From the NCBI RefSeq assembly GCF_022213955.1, contig NZ_JAKNTW010000007.1:186001-250000 (forward strand): a stretch of DNA of 64,000 nucleotides, written 5' to 3'. Positions 8,171-16,806 of the stretch are shown in pieces. Source of the stretch: Dolomitihabitans soli. GTDB taxonomy: Bacteria > Actinomycetota > Actinomycetes > Streptosporangiales > Streptosporangiaceae. A model generated the notes under the pieces. The model made no database searches and was not told where the DNA came from. It saw only the letters and a program-made list of their open reading frames with translations. Within the stretch, counting starts at the first letter, position 1, and every line of letters starts with the position of its first letter. The position numbers and the translations under genes were made by a program.

Positions 8171-9535
8171 GTGAAACTCGCCGTAGTAGGGGGCGGCTCG
8201 ACGTACACGCCGGAGCTGATCGACGGGTTCACCCGGCTCCGCGACGTGCTGCCCCTCACCGAGATCGCCCTCATCGACCCGGACGCGCACCGGCTGGCCC
8301 TCGTCGCGGGCATGTCCACCCGCATGCTGGCCAGATCGGGACACCCGGCCAAGGTGAGTACGGCGAGCCGGGTCGAAGACGGCGTGGCCGGCGCGCAGGC
8401 CGTGCTCCTGCAACTCCGCGTCGGCGGGCAGGCCGCCCGCGCGGTGGACGAGACGTTGCCGCTGGAGTGCGGTTGTGTCGGGCAGGAGACGACCGGGGCG
8501 GGTGGCCTGGCCAAGGCGCTGCGGACGGTTCCCGTGGTCCTCGACCTCGCCGAGCGGATCGCCCGGGCGTCGCCCCGGGCGTGGATCGTCGACTTCACCA
8601 ACCCGGTCGGCATCGTCACCAAGGCGCTGCTGGACGCCGGGCACCGCGCCATCGGCCTGTGCAACGTGGCGATCGGCTTCCAGCGGCGCTTCGCGGCGAA
8701 GCTCGGCGTCGACCCCGGGCGGATCTCCCTCGGGCACGTCGGGCTGAACCACCTGACGTGGGAGCGGTCCGTCCACCTCGACGGGCGCGACGTGCTGCCC
8801 GGCCTGCTGGCGGCACACGGCGAGGAGATCGCCGCCGAGGTCGGCCTGCACCCGTCGCTGCTCCACCGCCTCGGCACGGTGCCCTCCTACTACCTGCGCT
8901 TCTTCTACGAGCATGATGCTGTGGTGGCCGAGCAGCGGTCCAAACCGTCGCGGGCCGCCGAGGTCGCCGCCATGGAGGCCCGGCTGCTCGCCATGTACGC
9001 CGACCCGGCCGTGGACACCAAGCCCGATCTTCTGGGGCGCCGCGGCGGCGCGTTCTACTCCGAGGCGGCCGTCGCGTTGATCGCCGCGCTGCTCGGCGAC
9101 GGTCGTCCGACCGGCCCGCAGGTGGTCAACCTGCGCAACGCGGGCACACTGCCGTTCCTGCCCGACGACGCGGTGATCGAGGTACCGGCCACCGTCACCG
9201 CCGCGGGCGCGGTCCCGCTGCCCGTCCGGGAGGTCGAGCCGCTGTACGCCGGCCTGATCGCACACGTCGGCGCCTACGAGCGGCTCGCCCTCGACGCCGC
9301 CCTGCACGGCGGCGTCGACCGGGTCGAGAACGCCCTGCTCGCCCACCCCCTCGTCGGCCAGGCCACGCTCGCCGCCGGCCTCGCCACCCGCCTGGTCGAG
9401 GCGAACCGCGCCCACCTGCCCTGGGCCCGGACCAGCGCCGGCACCACGAGACCCATGCCTGAGGCGCCGGACCGTCGCGAGCAGGTCCCGCCACTGGACG
9501 AGGAGACCCCGCGCCGTCGCGAGGAGCAGGCGTGA
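8171..9535 (+). CDS. Glycoside hydrolase family 4 enzyme (6-phospho-beta-glucosidase-type)
   Basis: A 454-residue cytosolic NAD+/Mn2+-dependent glycosidase that would cleave a (possibly phosphorylated) disaccharide by the GH4 redox mechanism. The nucleotide-binding motif VVGGGSTYTPE is at residues 5-15. Metal ligands fit Cys164 (GLCNVAIG) and His194 (GLNHLTW), and NPVG lies at 144-147. Length matches the family. Start is GTG with GGGAG upstream. It overlaps the following kinase gene by four bases (GTGA), so substrate import/phosphorylation and cleavage are likely coupled. The upstream palindrome suggests sugar-induced expression. The exact sugar (beta-glucoside, chitobiose-type or other) cannot be told. 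The C-terminal 25 residues are a Pro/Glu/Arg tail that may be dispensable. Confidence 0.9.
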   Translation: MKLAVVGGGSTYTPELIDGFTRLRDVLPLTEIALIDPDAHRLALVAGMSTRMLARSGHPAKVSTASRVEDGVAGAQAVLLQLRVGGQAARAVDETLPLECGCVGQETTGAGGLAKALRTVPVVLDLAERIARASPRAWIVDFTNPVGIVTKALLDAGHRAIGLCNVAIGFQRRFAAKLGVDPGRISLGHVGLNHLTWERSVHLDGRDVLPGLLAAHGEEIAAEVGLHPSLLHRLGTVPSYYLRFFYEHDAVVAEQRSKPSRAAEVAAMEARLLAMYADPAVDTKPDLLGRRGGAFYSEAAVALIAALLGDGRPTGPQVVNLRNAGTLPFLPDDAVIEVPATVTAAGAVPLPVREVEPLYAGLIAHVGAYERLALDAALHGGVDRVENALLAHPLVGQATLAAGLATRLVEANRAHLPWARTSAGTTRPMPEAPDRREQVPPLDEETPRRREEQA

Positions 9536-10524
9536 AGACCGTGCTGGCGATCGACGCGGGCAACAGCAAGACCGATGTGGCACTGGTCGGCGTGGACGGA
9601 TCGGTGCTGGCCGGCGGCCGTGGCGGGCCCTTCCAGCCGCAGAGCGCGGGTGTGGCCACCGCCGTGGACGTGGTGGCCGAGACCGTACGGCGAGCGCTCG
9701 GCGAACGGGCCGCCCCGCCGTACGCCGACCACGTGGCCGCCTATCTGGCGGGCGCGGACCTGCCCGTGGAGGAGGAGCGGCTCCGGCAGGAGCTGCTCGG
9801 ACGCGCCTTCGCGCCGGACGTCGTCGTCGGCAACGACACGTTCGCGACGCTGCGAGCCGGGGGCTCCGGGCCGTGGGGGGTGGCGGTGGTCTGCGGGGCG
9901 GGCATCAACGCGGTCGGGGTGTCGCCTTCGGGGCGGATCACCCGTTTCCTGGCGCTGGGCAGGCTCAGCGGTGACTGGGGAGGCGGAATCGGCCTGGGCG
10001 AGGAGGCCCTCTGGCACGCCGTACGGGCGATGGACGGGCGCGGGCCCGCCACCGCCCTGGCGGACTCGGTGTGCTCGTGTTTCGGCACCGCGACCGTCGA
10101 GGAGGTCGTGCTGGCCGTGCACTTCGGCGACCTGTCGCCCACCCGGCTGCACGAGCTGGCGCCCTGGGTGCTGCGGGCCGCGGCGGACGGCGACGCGGTG
10201 GCGACCTCCCTGGTGGAACGGCTCGCCGAGGAGGTCGTCGTGCTGGCCGAGGTCGCGATGCGCCGCCTGGACCTGCTCGGCGTCGCGACGGAGGTGGTGC
10301 TCGGCGGCGGGGTGCTCACCGCCCGCGACCCGCTGCTGACCCGCCTCGTGGAGGACGGGCTGGCACAGCGGGCGCCGCAGGCCAAGACCGTGCTGGCGGA
10401 CGTGCCGCCGATCGTCGGCGCCGCCGTCCTCGGCCTGGACCACCTGGGCGCGCCCGAGGCGGCCAAGGCCAGGGTGCGCACCCTGCTGGCCCGGCCGGGT
10501 GAACCACCCCGGCATCCGGTTTGA
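9532..10524 (+). CDS. BadF/BadG-type sugar kinase (N-acetylglucosamine kinase-like)
   Basis: A 330-residue ASKHA-fold kinase. The phosphate-1 motif DAGNSKTDVALVG is at residues 7-19. The adenosine-binding GGGVL (about residues 255-265) and the VCGAGINAVG phosphate-2 region near residue 120 are visible, with GDWGGGIGLGEEA near 150. This family phosphorylates N-acetylglucosamine or related amino sugars. It starts at a GTG overlapping the GH4 stop and forms a two-gene operon with it. The pair suggests use of an N-acetylated or beta-linked disaccharide, but no transporter is adjacent. Confidence 0.85.
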   Translation: MKTVLAIDAGNSKTDVALVGVDGSVLAGGRGGPFQPQSAGVATAVDVVAETVRRALGERAAPPYADHVAAYLAGADLPVEEERLRQELLGRAFAPDVVVGNDTFATLRAGGSGPWGVAVVCGAGINAVGVSPSGRITRFLALGRLSGDWGGGIGLGEEALWHAVRAMDGRGPATALADSVCSCFGTATVEEVVLAVHFGDLSPTRLHELAPWVLRAAADGDAVATSLVERLAEEVVVLAEVAMRRLDLLGVATEVVLGGGVLTARDPLLTRLVEDGLAQRAPQAKTVLADVPPIVGAAVLGLDHLGAPEAAKARVRTLLARPGEPPRHPV

Positions 10525-10534
10525 GGACGCCCGC

Positions 10535-11008
10535 TCAGGGGCTGCCGCCTGGCGGGGCTTCTTCCGGAGTCAAGTTCGGGGCCCGGTGCTCGTAGGGGGT
10601 GCTGAGGACGACCGTGGTGCGGGTGGACACGTTGGCGGCGGCGCGGATCTGCTGCAGCAACTCCTCCAGCTCCGCGGGGCTGGCGACGCGCACCTTCAGG
10701 ATGTAGCTCTCCTCGCCCGCCACGCTGTGGCACGCCTCGATCGCGCCGAGGTGGGCCAGTCGTTCGGGGGCGTCGTCGGGGGCGGCCGGGTCGATCGGCT
10801 TGATCGAGATGAAGGCGGTCAGCGGCAGCCCGACCGCGTCGTGGTCGACGACCGCCGCGTAGCTCCGGATCACCCCGCGCTTCTCCAGCCGCCGGACCCG
10901 CTGGTGCACCGCCGACACCGACAGCCCGGTCTCCCTGGCCAGATCGGTGAAGCTCATCCGGCCGTCCAGCGCCAGCAGCGTCACTATCCTGCGATCGATC
11001 TCCTCCAC
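10535..11008 (-). CDS. Lrp/AsnC-family transcriptional regulator
   Basis: A 157-residue regulator with an N-terminal HTH (EEIDRRIVTLLALDGRMS, then LARETGLSVSAVHQRVRRLE) and a C-terminal RAM/AsnC effector domain (from about residue 65, ending TTVVLSTPYEHR). Such proteins form octamers or dimers and respond to amino acids. The frame is open to a GTG at 11038, but the GTG at 11008 is preferred: it aligns with the usual Lrp N-terminus and has TACCTT seven bases upstream, a leaderless arrangement. It is convergent with the sugar kinase gene, with a 10-base gap. The targets are not evident; the divergent membrane/NTPase module is the nearest candidate. Confidence 0.87.
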   Translation of the reverse strand: MEEIDRRIVTLLALDGRMSFTDLARETGLSVSAVHQRVRRLEKRGVIRSYAAVVDHDAVGLPLTAFISIKPIDPAAPDDAPERLAHLGAIEACHSVAGEESYILKVRVASPAELEELLQQIRAAANVSTRTTVVLSTPYEHRAPNLTPEEAPPGGSP

Positions 11009-11260
11009 CTGAGACAAGGTAGCGCCACCGGCCACCACCCGCGACGCCCCGGATCGTTCCTACTGCCCGGCCCGCAGGCGGACGGCCTGATCACGATCGC
11101 CGGACATCGGGGAAAGCAGCGTAACGGTGACGGTCGGATAACCCGTTTTCGGAAGGACCGAAGTGAATATCGCCGCCCATCTTTCCGCGCACAAAGGGCG
11201 CGAATGGATTCGATGACATAGCGTGATGTGAAGGGTACGTTTTATATGGTGCCATTGGGC

Positions 11261-11266
11261 TAGGGT
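11261..11266 (+). promoter_or_regulatory. Candidate -10 box of the membrane/NTPase module
   Basis: TAGGGT lies 27 bases before the ATG, in an A/T-richer stretch after TTTTATAT. No good -35 was found. The ATG has AAGG about 6 bases upstream. Confidence 0.35.
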
Positions 11267-11293
11267 CACCTGCGGTGCACTCGGGAAGGTGGC

Positions 11294-12226
11294 ATGGTCG
11301 ATTGGGTCGCCAGACTGCTGGCTCTCGGTGTGTGGGTCACCGGTATCGCACTGACCGGGGCCGGCACGGCACACGCCGACGACGACCGGAGACTGGAAGA
11401 CGCGCGCACGGTTTACTGCCTGCAGGCCAAACACCGCGCCGACCTGATCCAGGCGGCGGCCGCGCTCCGGCTCGCGTCGCCCGCACCCAGCCCGCCGCCG
11501 CGGCCCAGCCCCGCGCCACGTCCCGCCTCCCCCGCCCGGCCGTCCCCGTCGCCGTCCCCCTCTCCAGCCCCGTCGCCGTCGTTCGACGGGCACGTCATGA
11601 TGTCGGGCACGCCCGTGCCCGCGCAGGTGTGGAGCACGGCCAGCCCTTCGGCGTTCGCCCGGGCCTGCGCCGCGCTGATCGGCGCGGTGCCGAGTCAGCT
11701 GAAGGAGCCGGCCGGGCCGTGGCCGGGGATCGTGGGCGGGATGGTGCCGGTGGTGATCGGCGGGCTGCTCACGCTGGCCGCGACCTCCTGGCACGTGCGC
11801 AGGGACCGTACCGCCAAGGTGGCCGCGGAGTTGCGGACCGCGGCGGTCGCCTACCGCAGGGCCGCGGGCGAGTACATGGACGAATGGCTGGCCGACGAGG
11901 GGGATCAGCCGGTCGACACACAGGTCAGGAGCGCCCTATTGGATCTTGAAACACAGCTCTCCCTGGTCTGCGCGATGCGCCTGCGCGGCGCGGCGCGGAG
12001 CCGGCGGCTGCTCGGCGAGCTGAGAGGGCAGCGGGAGGTGCCCTGGGGAACGGCCGGCGAGTGGCACGCCGCCACGGACGAGACCGGCGGCAGGGAGGGA
12101 TTCAGGACCAGGTGCGCCGAGGCGATCGGCCGGGTCGCGGATCGGGCGAACGACCTGGCGGCCACGGTGGAACGGCTGGTGCCGAGATGGCCGGCGAAGG
12201 AGGGTTCGGGTGATCCGGCGCCATGA
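11294..12226 (+). CDS. Signal-peptide, Pro-rich, single-pass membrane protein of a three-gene NTPase module
   Basis: A 310-residue protein of unknown family. Residues 1-28 are a signal peptide (cut after THA). Residues ~62-98 are an extracellular Pro/Ser/Ala linker. Cys42 and Cys125 lie outside and could form a disulfide. A transmembrane segment spans ~144-165 (GIVGGMVPVVIGGLLTLAAT), followed by a cytoplasmic helical, Arg/Glu-rich region to the end. The stop overlaps the next gene's ATG (ATGA), so it is coupled to two P-loop NTPases. The architecture suits a sensor or effector that passes a signal across the membrane to the NTPases. No enzymatic motif was seen. Confidence 0.7.
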   Translation: MVDWVARLLALGVWVTGIALTGAGTAHADDDRRLEDARTVYCLQAKHRADLIQAAAALRLASPAPSPPPRPSPAPRPASPARPSPSPSPSPAPSPSFDGHVMMSGTPVPAQVWSTASPSAFARACAALIGAVPSQLKEPAGPWPGIVGGMVPVVIGGLLTLAATSWHVRRDRTAKVAAELRTAAVAYRRAAGEYMDEWLADEGDQPVDTQVRSALLDLETQLSLVCAMRLRGAARSRRLLGELRGQREVPWGTAGEWHAATDETGGREGFRTRCAEAIGRVADRANDLAATVERLVPRWPAKEGSGDPAP

Positions 12227-13206
12227 ACCCCTTCGGCTACCCCGGCGGCGGCCGCTTCGTCCATCAGGGCGACCCGCTCCGCCCGTGGCGGTTCCCCGGT
12301 CACCGGAACGCCTACGTGCTGGTCGACGACATGGTCCGGATGTACGCGACCTTCTGCAGGAACTTCAGCGACCTCGGCGACCTCGACCACGCGGGCCACC
12401 TCGTCCTGGTCACCGGCAGGAAGAACCACGGCAAGTCCACCCTGCTCGGTGGTTGTGCCGCCTATCTGCAACGACGGGCCGACCTGGAGATCCTTCGGAT
12501 CAGGGCGGCGGGAGGGCCCCGCCCCCGCCCGCTGCCGCGGGTCTGGGTCATCACCGTCGGCGGGCTCAGGTTCGACAACGCCGACGACCGGGAACGCTAC
12601 AGGGAGGTGACCGGCTACCTGATGAACAGGGGGGTGAAGCTCTCCGCGGGGAGCCGGGTGGCCGCCGACGCGGCCGAGGGATACGCGGCCCTCAGCAACG
12701 ATCTTCAGAAGTACAACAACTACGTGGTGGTGCTGCTGCCGCCCATCGACACGCTCCAGCGCCTCAGCGACCACATGCGATTCGCGCGAAGGAGGATCGT
12801 GTTCCTGGCCGAGAGCTCCCCCGCCCTCCTGGAGAAGCTGACCACGACGGCCGGCGACGATCCACGGCAGATCGGCGCGGCGCTGCCCAAGGACCTGACG
12901 GATTTTCCCGACCGGTACTTCTTCCATATGCACGTGGGGCCCCTGAAACCCGACGACTACCTCCGCTACATACGGCAGAAGCTGCGCAAGGCCAAAAGTT
13001 CCGTGCAAGTGGACGAGAATGCGGTGAACGATTTCCGCGACCAGCGCCCCGACCTGGCTAGCATTGGAAAGTGGCGCGACATCCTCAACGAGATCTTCGA
13101 GTCGGCGGATCTGGACAGGCTTCAGCACGAGCATTTCGCGCCTTATCTCCTCAACGGGGACCAAACGTGGAAAGCGTTACAGCGGCCGGACGGTGATGTC
13201 GTGTGA
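12223..13206 (+). CDS. P-loop NTPase, middle gene of the module
   Basis: A 327-residue cytosolic protein with a Walker A motif GRKNHGKS at residues 65-72, preceded by the strand HLVLVT. Candidate Walker B strands are YVVVLLPPID (about 171-180) and RIVFLAES (about 192-199). No known family was recognised with confidence; it resembles a compact STAND/AAA+-like switch lacking an obvious sensor-2. It overlaps both neighbours by four bases (ATGA upstream, GTGTGA downstream), which implies fixed stoichiometry. The larger NTPase next to it may be its partner. Confidence 0.7.
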   Translation: MNPFGYPGGGRFVHQGDPLRPWRFPGHRNAYVLVDDMVRMYATFCRNFSDLGDLDHAGHLVLVTGRKNHGKSTLLGGCAAYLQRRADLEILRIRAAGGPRPRPLPRVWVITVGGLRFDNADDRERYREVTGYLMNRGVKLSAGSRVAADAAEGYAALSNDLQKYNNYVVVLLPPIDTLQRLSDHMRFARRRIVFLAESSPALLEKLTTTAGDDPRQIGAALPKDLTDFPDRYFFHMHVGPLKPDDYLRYIRQKLRKAKSSVQVDENAVNDFRDQRPDLASIGKWRDILNEIFESADLDRLQHEHFAPYLLNGDQTWKALQRPDGDVV

Positions 13207-15410
13207 ACGACCCGAAGAACCCCTTCCCGCCCACTCCGGTGGTGGTCCCCGACGACTTCCGCCGGCTCAAAACGGTCTGGACCGACGCGCTGAACGTGAG
13301 CCGCACCTACGTCCAGGCCTACCTTCAGGCGGGCGGCGCCCGGACCCGTACGGATCTGCGGTCCGGCGGCAGCGGCATCTGCGTGGCCGTCAGCGGGGAG
13401 TTCGGCGCCGGCAAGAGCCACCTGCTGCGGATCCTGACCGGCGACGTGGCCCACCTCCCCCCGCCCACGTCCGGCGCCTTCGTGCCACACGTCTTCTCCA
13501 CCGTCAGCTCCCCGGTCCGCTTCCTCAGCGTGTACCGGCAGCAGCTCATCGGCGAGCTCGACGTCCAGCGGTTCCCCAAGGTCGTCGAGTTCCACCTGGC
13601 CGCGGCCACCGCCCAGGTCCTCACCGGTCTCAACGCCCCCGAGGACCTGATCTCCGCGGTGCGCGAGGGAACGGTGGCGGCGGCGGAGGTGGCGAGCCAC
13701 TACCGGCTCTCCGAGCACGACATCAGCCGCGCCATGCGCGAGGAGCTCCGCCGGGTCACCTACTCCGACGACGTGGCCACCCACCTCGCCCTCCTCGACC
13801 TGACCGAGAAACCCCACGCCGTGTGGGAGTGGCTGAGCGGCAAGTTCCCCGACCAGACACTGGTCGAGCGCGGCATCGACGAGCCCATCGACGACGACAT
13901 CAAGGCCTTCAACGCCTTCGCCACCCTCACCTTCCTGTACGGCAGGGCCGGCGAGCCGTTCGTGCTCCTGATCGACGAGGTGGAGAAGCTCCTCCAGGAT
14001 CCCGTGAATTCGGCCTCCTGGCGCACCGAGAACCTCCAGGCGCTGGAGAAACTGGTCAACGTGTTCATCGACACGGGCGGGCTGGTGGTCTTCTGCGCGC
14101 TGCCGGAGAGCCTGCGCCGGTTCTCCGCCGGGTTCCACCAGCGGCTGCGGGTGCTCTCCCTCGACCCATTCAACGCGGACCAGGCGAAAGCCCTAATCGA
14201 GCAGTACCTTCCCGCCGACTCGCCCGTGGTGTTCCCGAACGACGTGGTCAAGACCATCGTCGAGCTCAGCAACGGCAATCCCCGGCTCATCCTCGAACTG
14301 TGCGACGGCAGCTGGAAGTCGACCTTCCGGCCGGGCGCCCGGACCGAGGTCGAGGCGGCGACGGTCCGGGCGGCGATCCGGGCCAAGTTCGAGATGTCCC
14401 GGACGTCCCTGGTCCTGGGCGAGGTCCGTCAGGTGCTGGAGACCGGCGGCTGGGTGCACCTCCCGGAGGACGACGACGCCTTCCGGGTACCCGCGGCGGC
14501 CGACGGCGCGGCGGTCACGGTGATCGTCACCGACTCGCTGCTGGGCAACGAGGACACCCGGCGGATCCTCCGGCGGATCGACGCCGTCCTCGCGCGAAAG
14601 GGCGGCCAGGAGGTGATCCTGGTCGTCAACGGCTACCTGCATCCCGCCGACCGCCGGCAGGTCGCCGGCCGAATCTCCCGGCAGCCGCTCACCTTCGATC
14701 ATCACGGCTTCCGCGAACGGCTGCGGGAACAGATGATCGAGGCCCGCCGGCGGCTCGACGACGCCGGCCGCGAGGGGGTGTTGGACAGCATCCGCGACGA
14801 GGTGCTCCGCGTCAGCGTCCAGCAGAGCTACACCCACAGCATGCTCGAACGGCTGGCCGGGAACGTCGGCCGGGCTCAAGCGGCGCCCGGCGGCGAGGCG
14901 GCGGAGCGGTCGCGCGCCATGGACAGGCTGCCCGAACGGGTTCGCCGCCGGTTCGACCGGGCCCTGTCCGCGCTCAGGACGCTGAGCGGCGTCGAATCCC
15001 TCTACGACGGGGTCTTCGCGACCTCGCCGCTGCCCGCCCTGAACACGCAACCCGGGCTCTCCCGCGACCTGTTCCAGACCGTCGGCATCGCGATCGTGTT
15101 CCAGCGGCTGGTGGAGACCTTCATGGAGGCGGTGATCCGCTGGTATGACCAGGTCGGCCCCCGCGAGCGGGGCGACCTGACCCCGCCCCAGATCCACGAA
15201 CTCGAAGTCATCTGCGAGCGCTATGAGATCAACGCCGACTACTTCCCGCTGTTCCGGCTCGTCGACGGGAGCGGAGGTGGCGAGTCCTCCGCGCTGACCG
15301 ATCAGGTGGTGGCCTCGGCGCAGCAGCGAGAACTCGTCGAGGCGCTCGACGGACTCGGCGTCAAGGTGGAGTCGGACCTGCTCGACCAGGTGCGCTCACC
15401 ACTCCGGTGA
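13203..15410 (+). CDS. Large AAA+/Cdc6-like (STAND-type) ATPase of the module
   Basis: A 735-residue ATPase. Walker A is GEFGAGKS at residues 65-72, followed by HLLR. Walker B is VLLIDEVEKLL (about 254-264). A sensor-2-like GNPRL is at 358-362. The C-terminal half (about 400-735) is helical with no known domain. The GExGAGKSHLLR pattern occurs in AAA+ ATPases of ORC/Cdc6 type and in ATPases of several phage-defence systems. GTG start overlaps the previous stop. The gene ends 15 bases inside the convergent antiporter gene. Role is inferred only: ATP-dependent control of a membrane-coupled system, possibly defence. Confidence 0.75.
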   Translation: MNDPKNPFPPTPVVVPDDFRRLKTVWTDALNVSRTYVQAYLQAGGARTRTDLRSGGSGICVAVSGEFGAGKSHLLRILTGDVAHLPPPTSGAFVPHVFSTVSSPVRFLSVYRQQLIGELDVQRFPKVVEFHLAAATAQVLTGLNAPEDLISAVREGTVAAAEVASHYRLSEHDISRAMREELRRVTYSDDVATHLALLDLTEKPHAVWEWLSGKFPDQTLVERGIDEPIDDDIKAFNAFATLTFLYGRAGEPFVLLIDEVEKLLQDPVNSASWRTENLQALEKLVNVFIDTGGLVVFCALPESLRRFSAGFHQRLRVLSLDPFNADQAKALIEQYLPADSPVVFPNDVVKTIVELSNGNPRLILELCDGSWKSTFRPGARTEVEAATVRAAIRAKFEMSRTSLVLGEVRQVLETGGWVHLPEDDDAFRVPAAADGAAVTVIVTDSLLGNEDTRRILRRIDAVLARKGGQEVILVVNGYLHPADRRQVAGRISRQPLTFDHHGFRERLREQMIEARRRLDDAGREGVLDSIRDEVLRVSVQQSYTHSMLERLAGNVGRAQAAPGGEAAERSRAMDRLPERVRRRFDRALSALRTLSGVESLYDGVFATSPLPALNTQPGLSRDLFQTVGIAIVFQRLVETFMEAVIRWYDQVGPRERGDLTPPQIHELEVICERYEINADYFPLFRLVDGSGGGESSALTDQVVASAQQRELVEALDGLGVKVESDLLDQVRSPLR

Positions 15411-16628
15411 CCCGCCGGCCTCCTTCTCCAGCGCGGCCTCCAACCGCTTGGAGCTGCGCCGCGCGATGTCGGCGACGCCGGACACCTGGGCCACCTTGCC
15501 GAGGGCGGGGCGTTCCGGCGACGTGCCGACGCTGCTGAGCAGGCGGGGCAGGGCCGCCCGCCGATCCCAGACGGCGTTGGTCACGATGTGCAGGACGTTG
15601 ATCACCAGAATCGCCGGGGCCACGATCTGGATCGCCTCCGGAAACACCGGCTGCAGGCTGAGCGCGAGCAGGATCGCGGTGATCCCGTTCTGCTGCCCCA
15701 GCGCCAGGTAGACCCGGTCGGTGATGCCGGCCCGGCGCGGCGCGATGAGCAGTCCTCCGACGACCACCTGGGCGGCGAAGGCCGCCACCCCCAGAACGAC
15801 GCCCGCCGCGAGCTGCACACCGCCCATCAGCAGCACGCCGAGCGCCACCGCGGCCAGGTAGAAGGCAACGGTGATCAACCCGTCCATGATCCGCCCCAGC
15901 GCGGGCCGGTAGAAGAGGCCGAGCAGCGCCACGCCGAGCATGAGGAACTGCCACACCGCGAGCGCACCGAGCCCTACCAGTCCGGTCACGGCGAGCACCT
16001 GGAAGAGCGTCCTGCTGATCGGCAGCCGGTTCAGCGCCTGCCACAGCAGCCAGGCCCCCAGCGCGAACAGCAGGTTGAGACCGAGGCCGGCCAGGTAGGG
16101 CCCGAGGCTCGGCTCCAGCCGTACCACGGAGGCGCCGTCACCCGGTCCGGTGAGCGCGAAGACCGACAGGTAGATCGTCAGCAGCGCGGTGATCGGGTCG
16201 TCGAAGGACGCCCAGGCGAGCAGGAGCCCCTTGGCCCGCCGCGACATGTGGGAATGCGCCATCATGGCGGCGACCGACAGCGGGTCGATCTGGGCCACCG
16301 CCACACCCAGGATGAGCGACGCGGGGCCCGGGTAGAAGAGGAACATGACGGCCGCGATGAGCGCCGCCTTGAGCAGCACGCCGATCGTGACCGCGACTAC
16401 GACCCGGCGCACGTCGCGCACCGCGTCGGCGGGGATGCCGGCGGCGCTGCCGTACAGGCCGACGGCCAGCAGGAGCGTGACTCCGGCGATGTAGGCGGAG
16501 GAGTCCGTGAGGGCGTGCAGGTCGAACAGCGCCGAGAGGAGCAACCCCGCCGCGGCGGCGGCGAGGGCGAACAGCAACCGCCGGACCGGAGGCCCCAGAG
16601 CGGACCTCCCCGTCGCCACGGTAATCAA
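15396..16628 (-). CDS. Cation:proton antiporter (CPA/KefB-type membrane protein)
   Basis: An integral membrane protein of about 410 residues with 11-12 hydrophobic segments. It is recognised as a Na+/H+ (or K+/H+) exchanger by AQIDPLSVAAMM, the FDDPITALL segment with paired Asp residues, and GQQNGITAILLALS near the C-terminal end of the membrane domain. No TrkA-N or USP tail is present. The frame begins at an ATG (16661) without a ribosome site; a TTG at 16628 has GGAGG four bases upstream and is preferred. It overlaps the convergent ATPase gene by 15 bases. A -10-like TATGAT (16713-16718) lies upstream. Ion specificity cannot be read. Confidence 0.82.
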   Translation of the reverse strand: MITVATGRSALGPPVRRLLFALAAAAAGLLLSALFDLHALTDSSAYIAGVTLLLAVGLYGSAAGIPADAVRDVRRVVVAVTIGVLLKAALIAAVMFLFYPGPASLILGVAVAQIDPLSVAAMMAHSHMSRRAKGLLLAWASFDDPITALLTIYLSVFALTGPGDGASVVRLEPSLGPYLAGLGLNLLFALGAWLLWQALNRLPISRTLFQVLAVTGLVGLGALAVWQFLMLGVALLGLFYRPALGRIMDGLITVAFYLAAVALGVLLMGGVQLAAGVVLGVAAFAAQVVVGGLLIAPRRAGITDRVYLALGQQNGITAILLALSLQPVFPEAIQIVAPAILVINVLHIVTNAVWDRRAALPRLLSSVGTSPERPALGKVAQVSGVADIARRSSKRLEAALEKEAGGSPEW

Positions 16629-16712
16629 CGAGCCTCCCTGCGTCGGGTGAGCGTCGTCCATAGGTGGCGGTGCTGCACGGAACGCTCGCGGGATTACTGA
16701 TTACCCGCAGGC

Positions 16713-16718
16713 ATCATA
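16713..16718 (-). promoter_or_regulatory. Candidate -10 box of the antiporter gene
   Basis: Minus-strand TATGAT, about 85 bases before the preferred TTG, in the only A/T-rich part of this gap. No convincing -35. Confidence 0.35.
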
Positions 16719-16806
16719 AACGAGAACCAAGGGACGAGGAAGTCATTGTTTATATCTCGCGACCGCTATTACCCGATGGTTCCGTGCGCGGCAAATGTGG
16801 GGCTTC

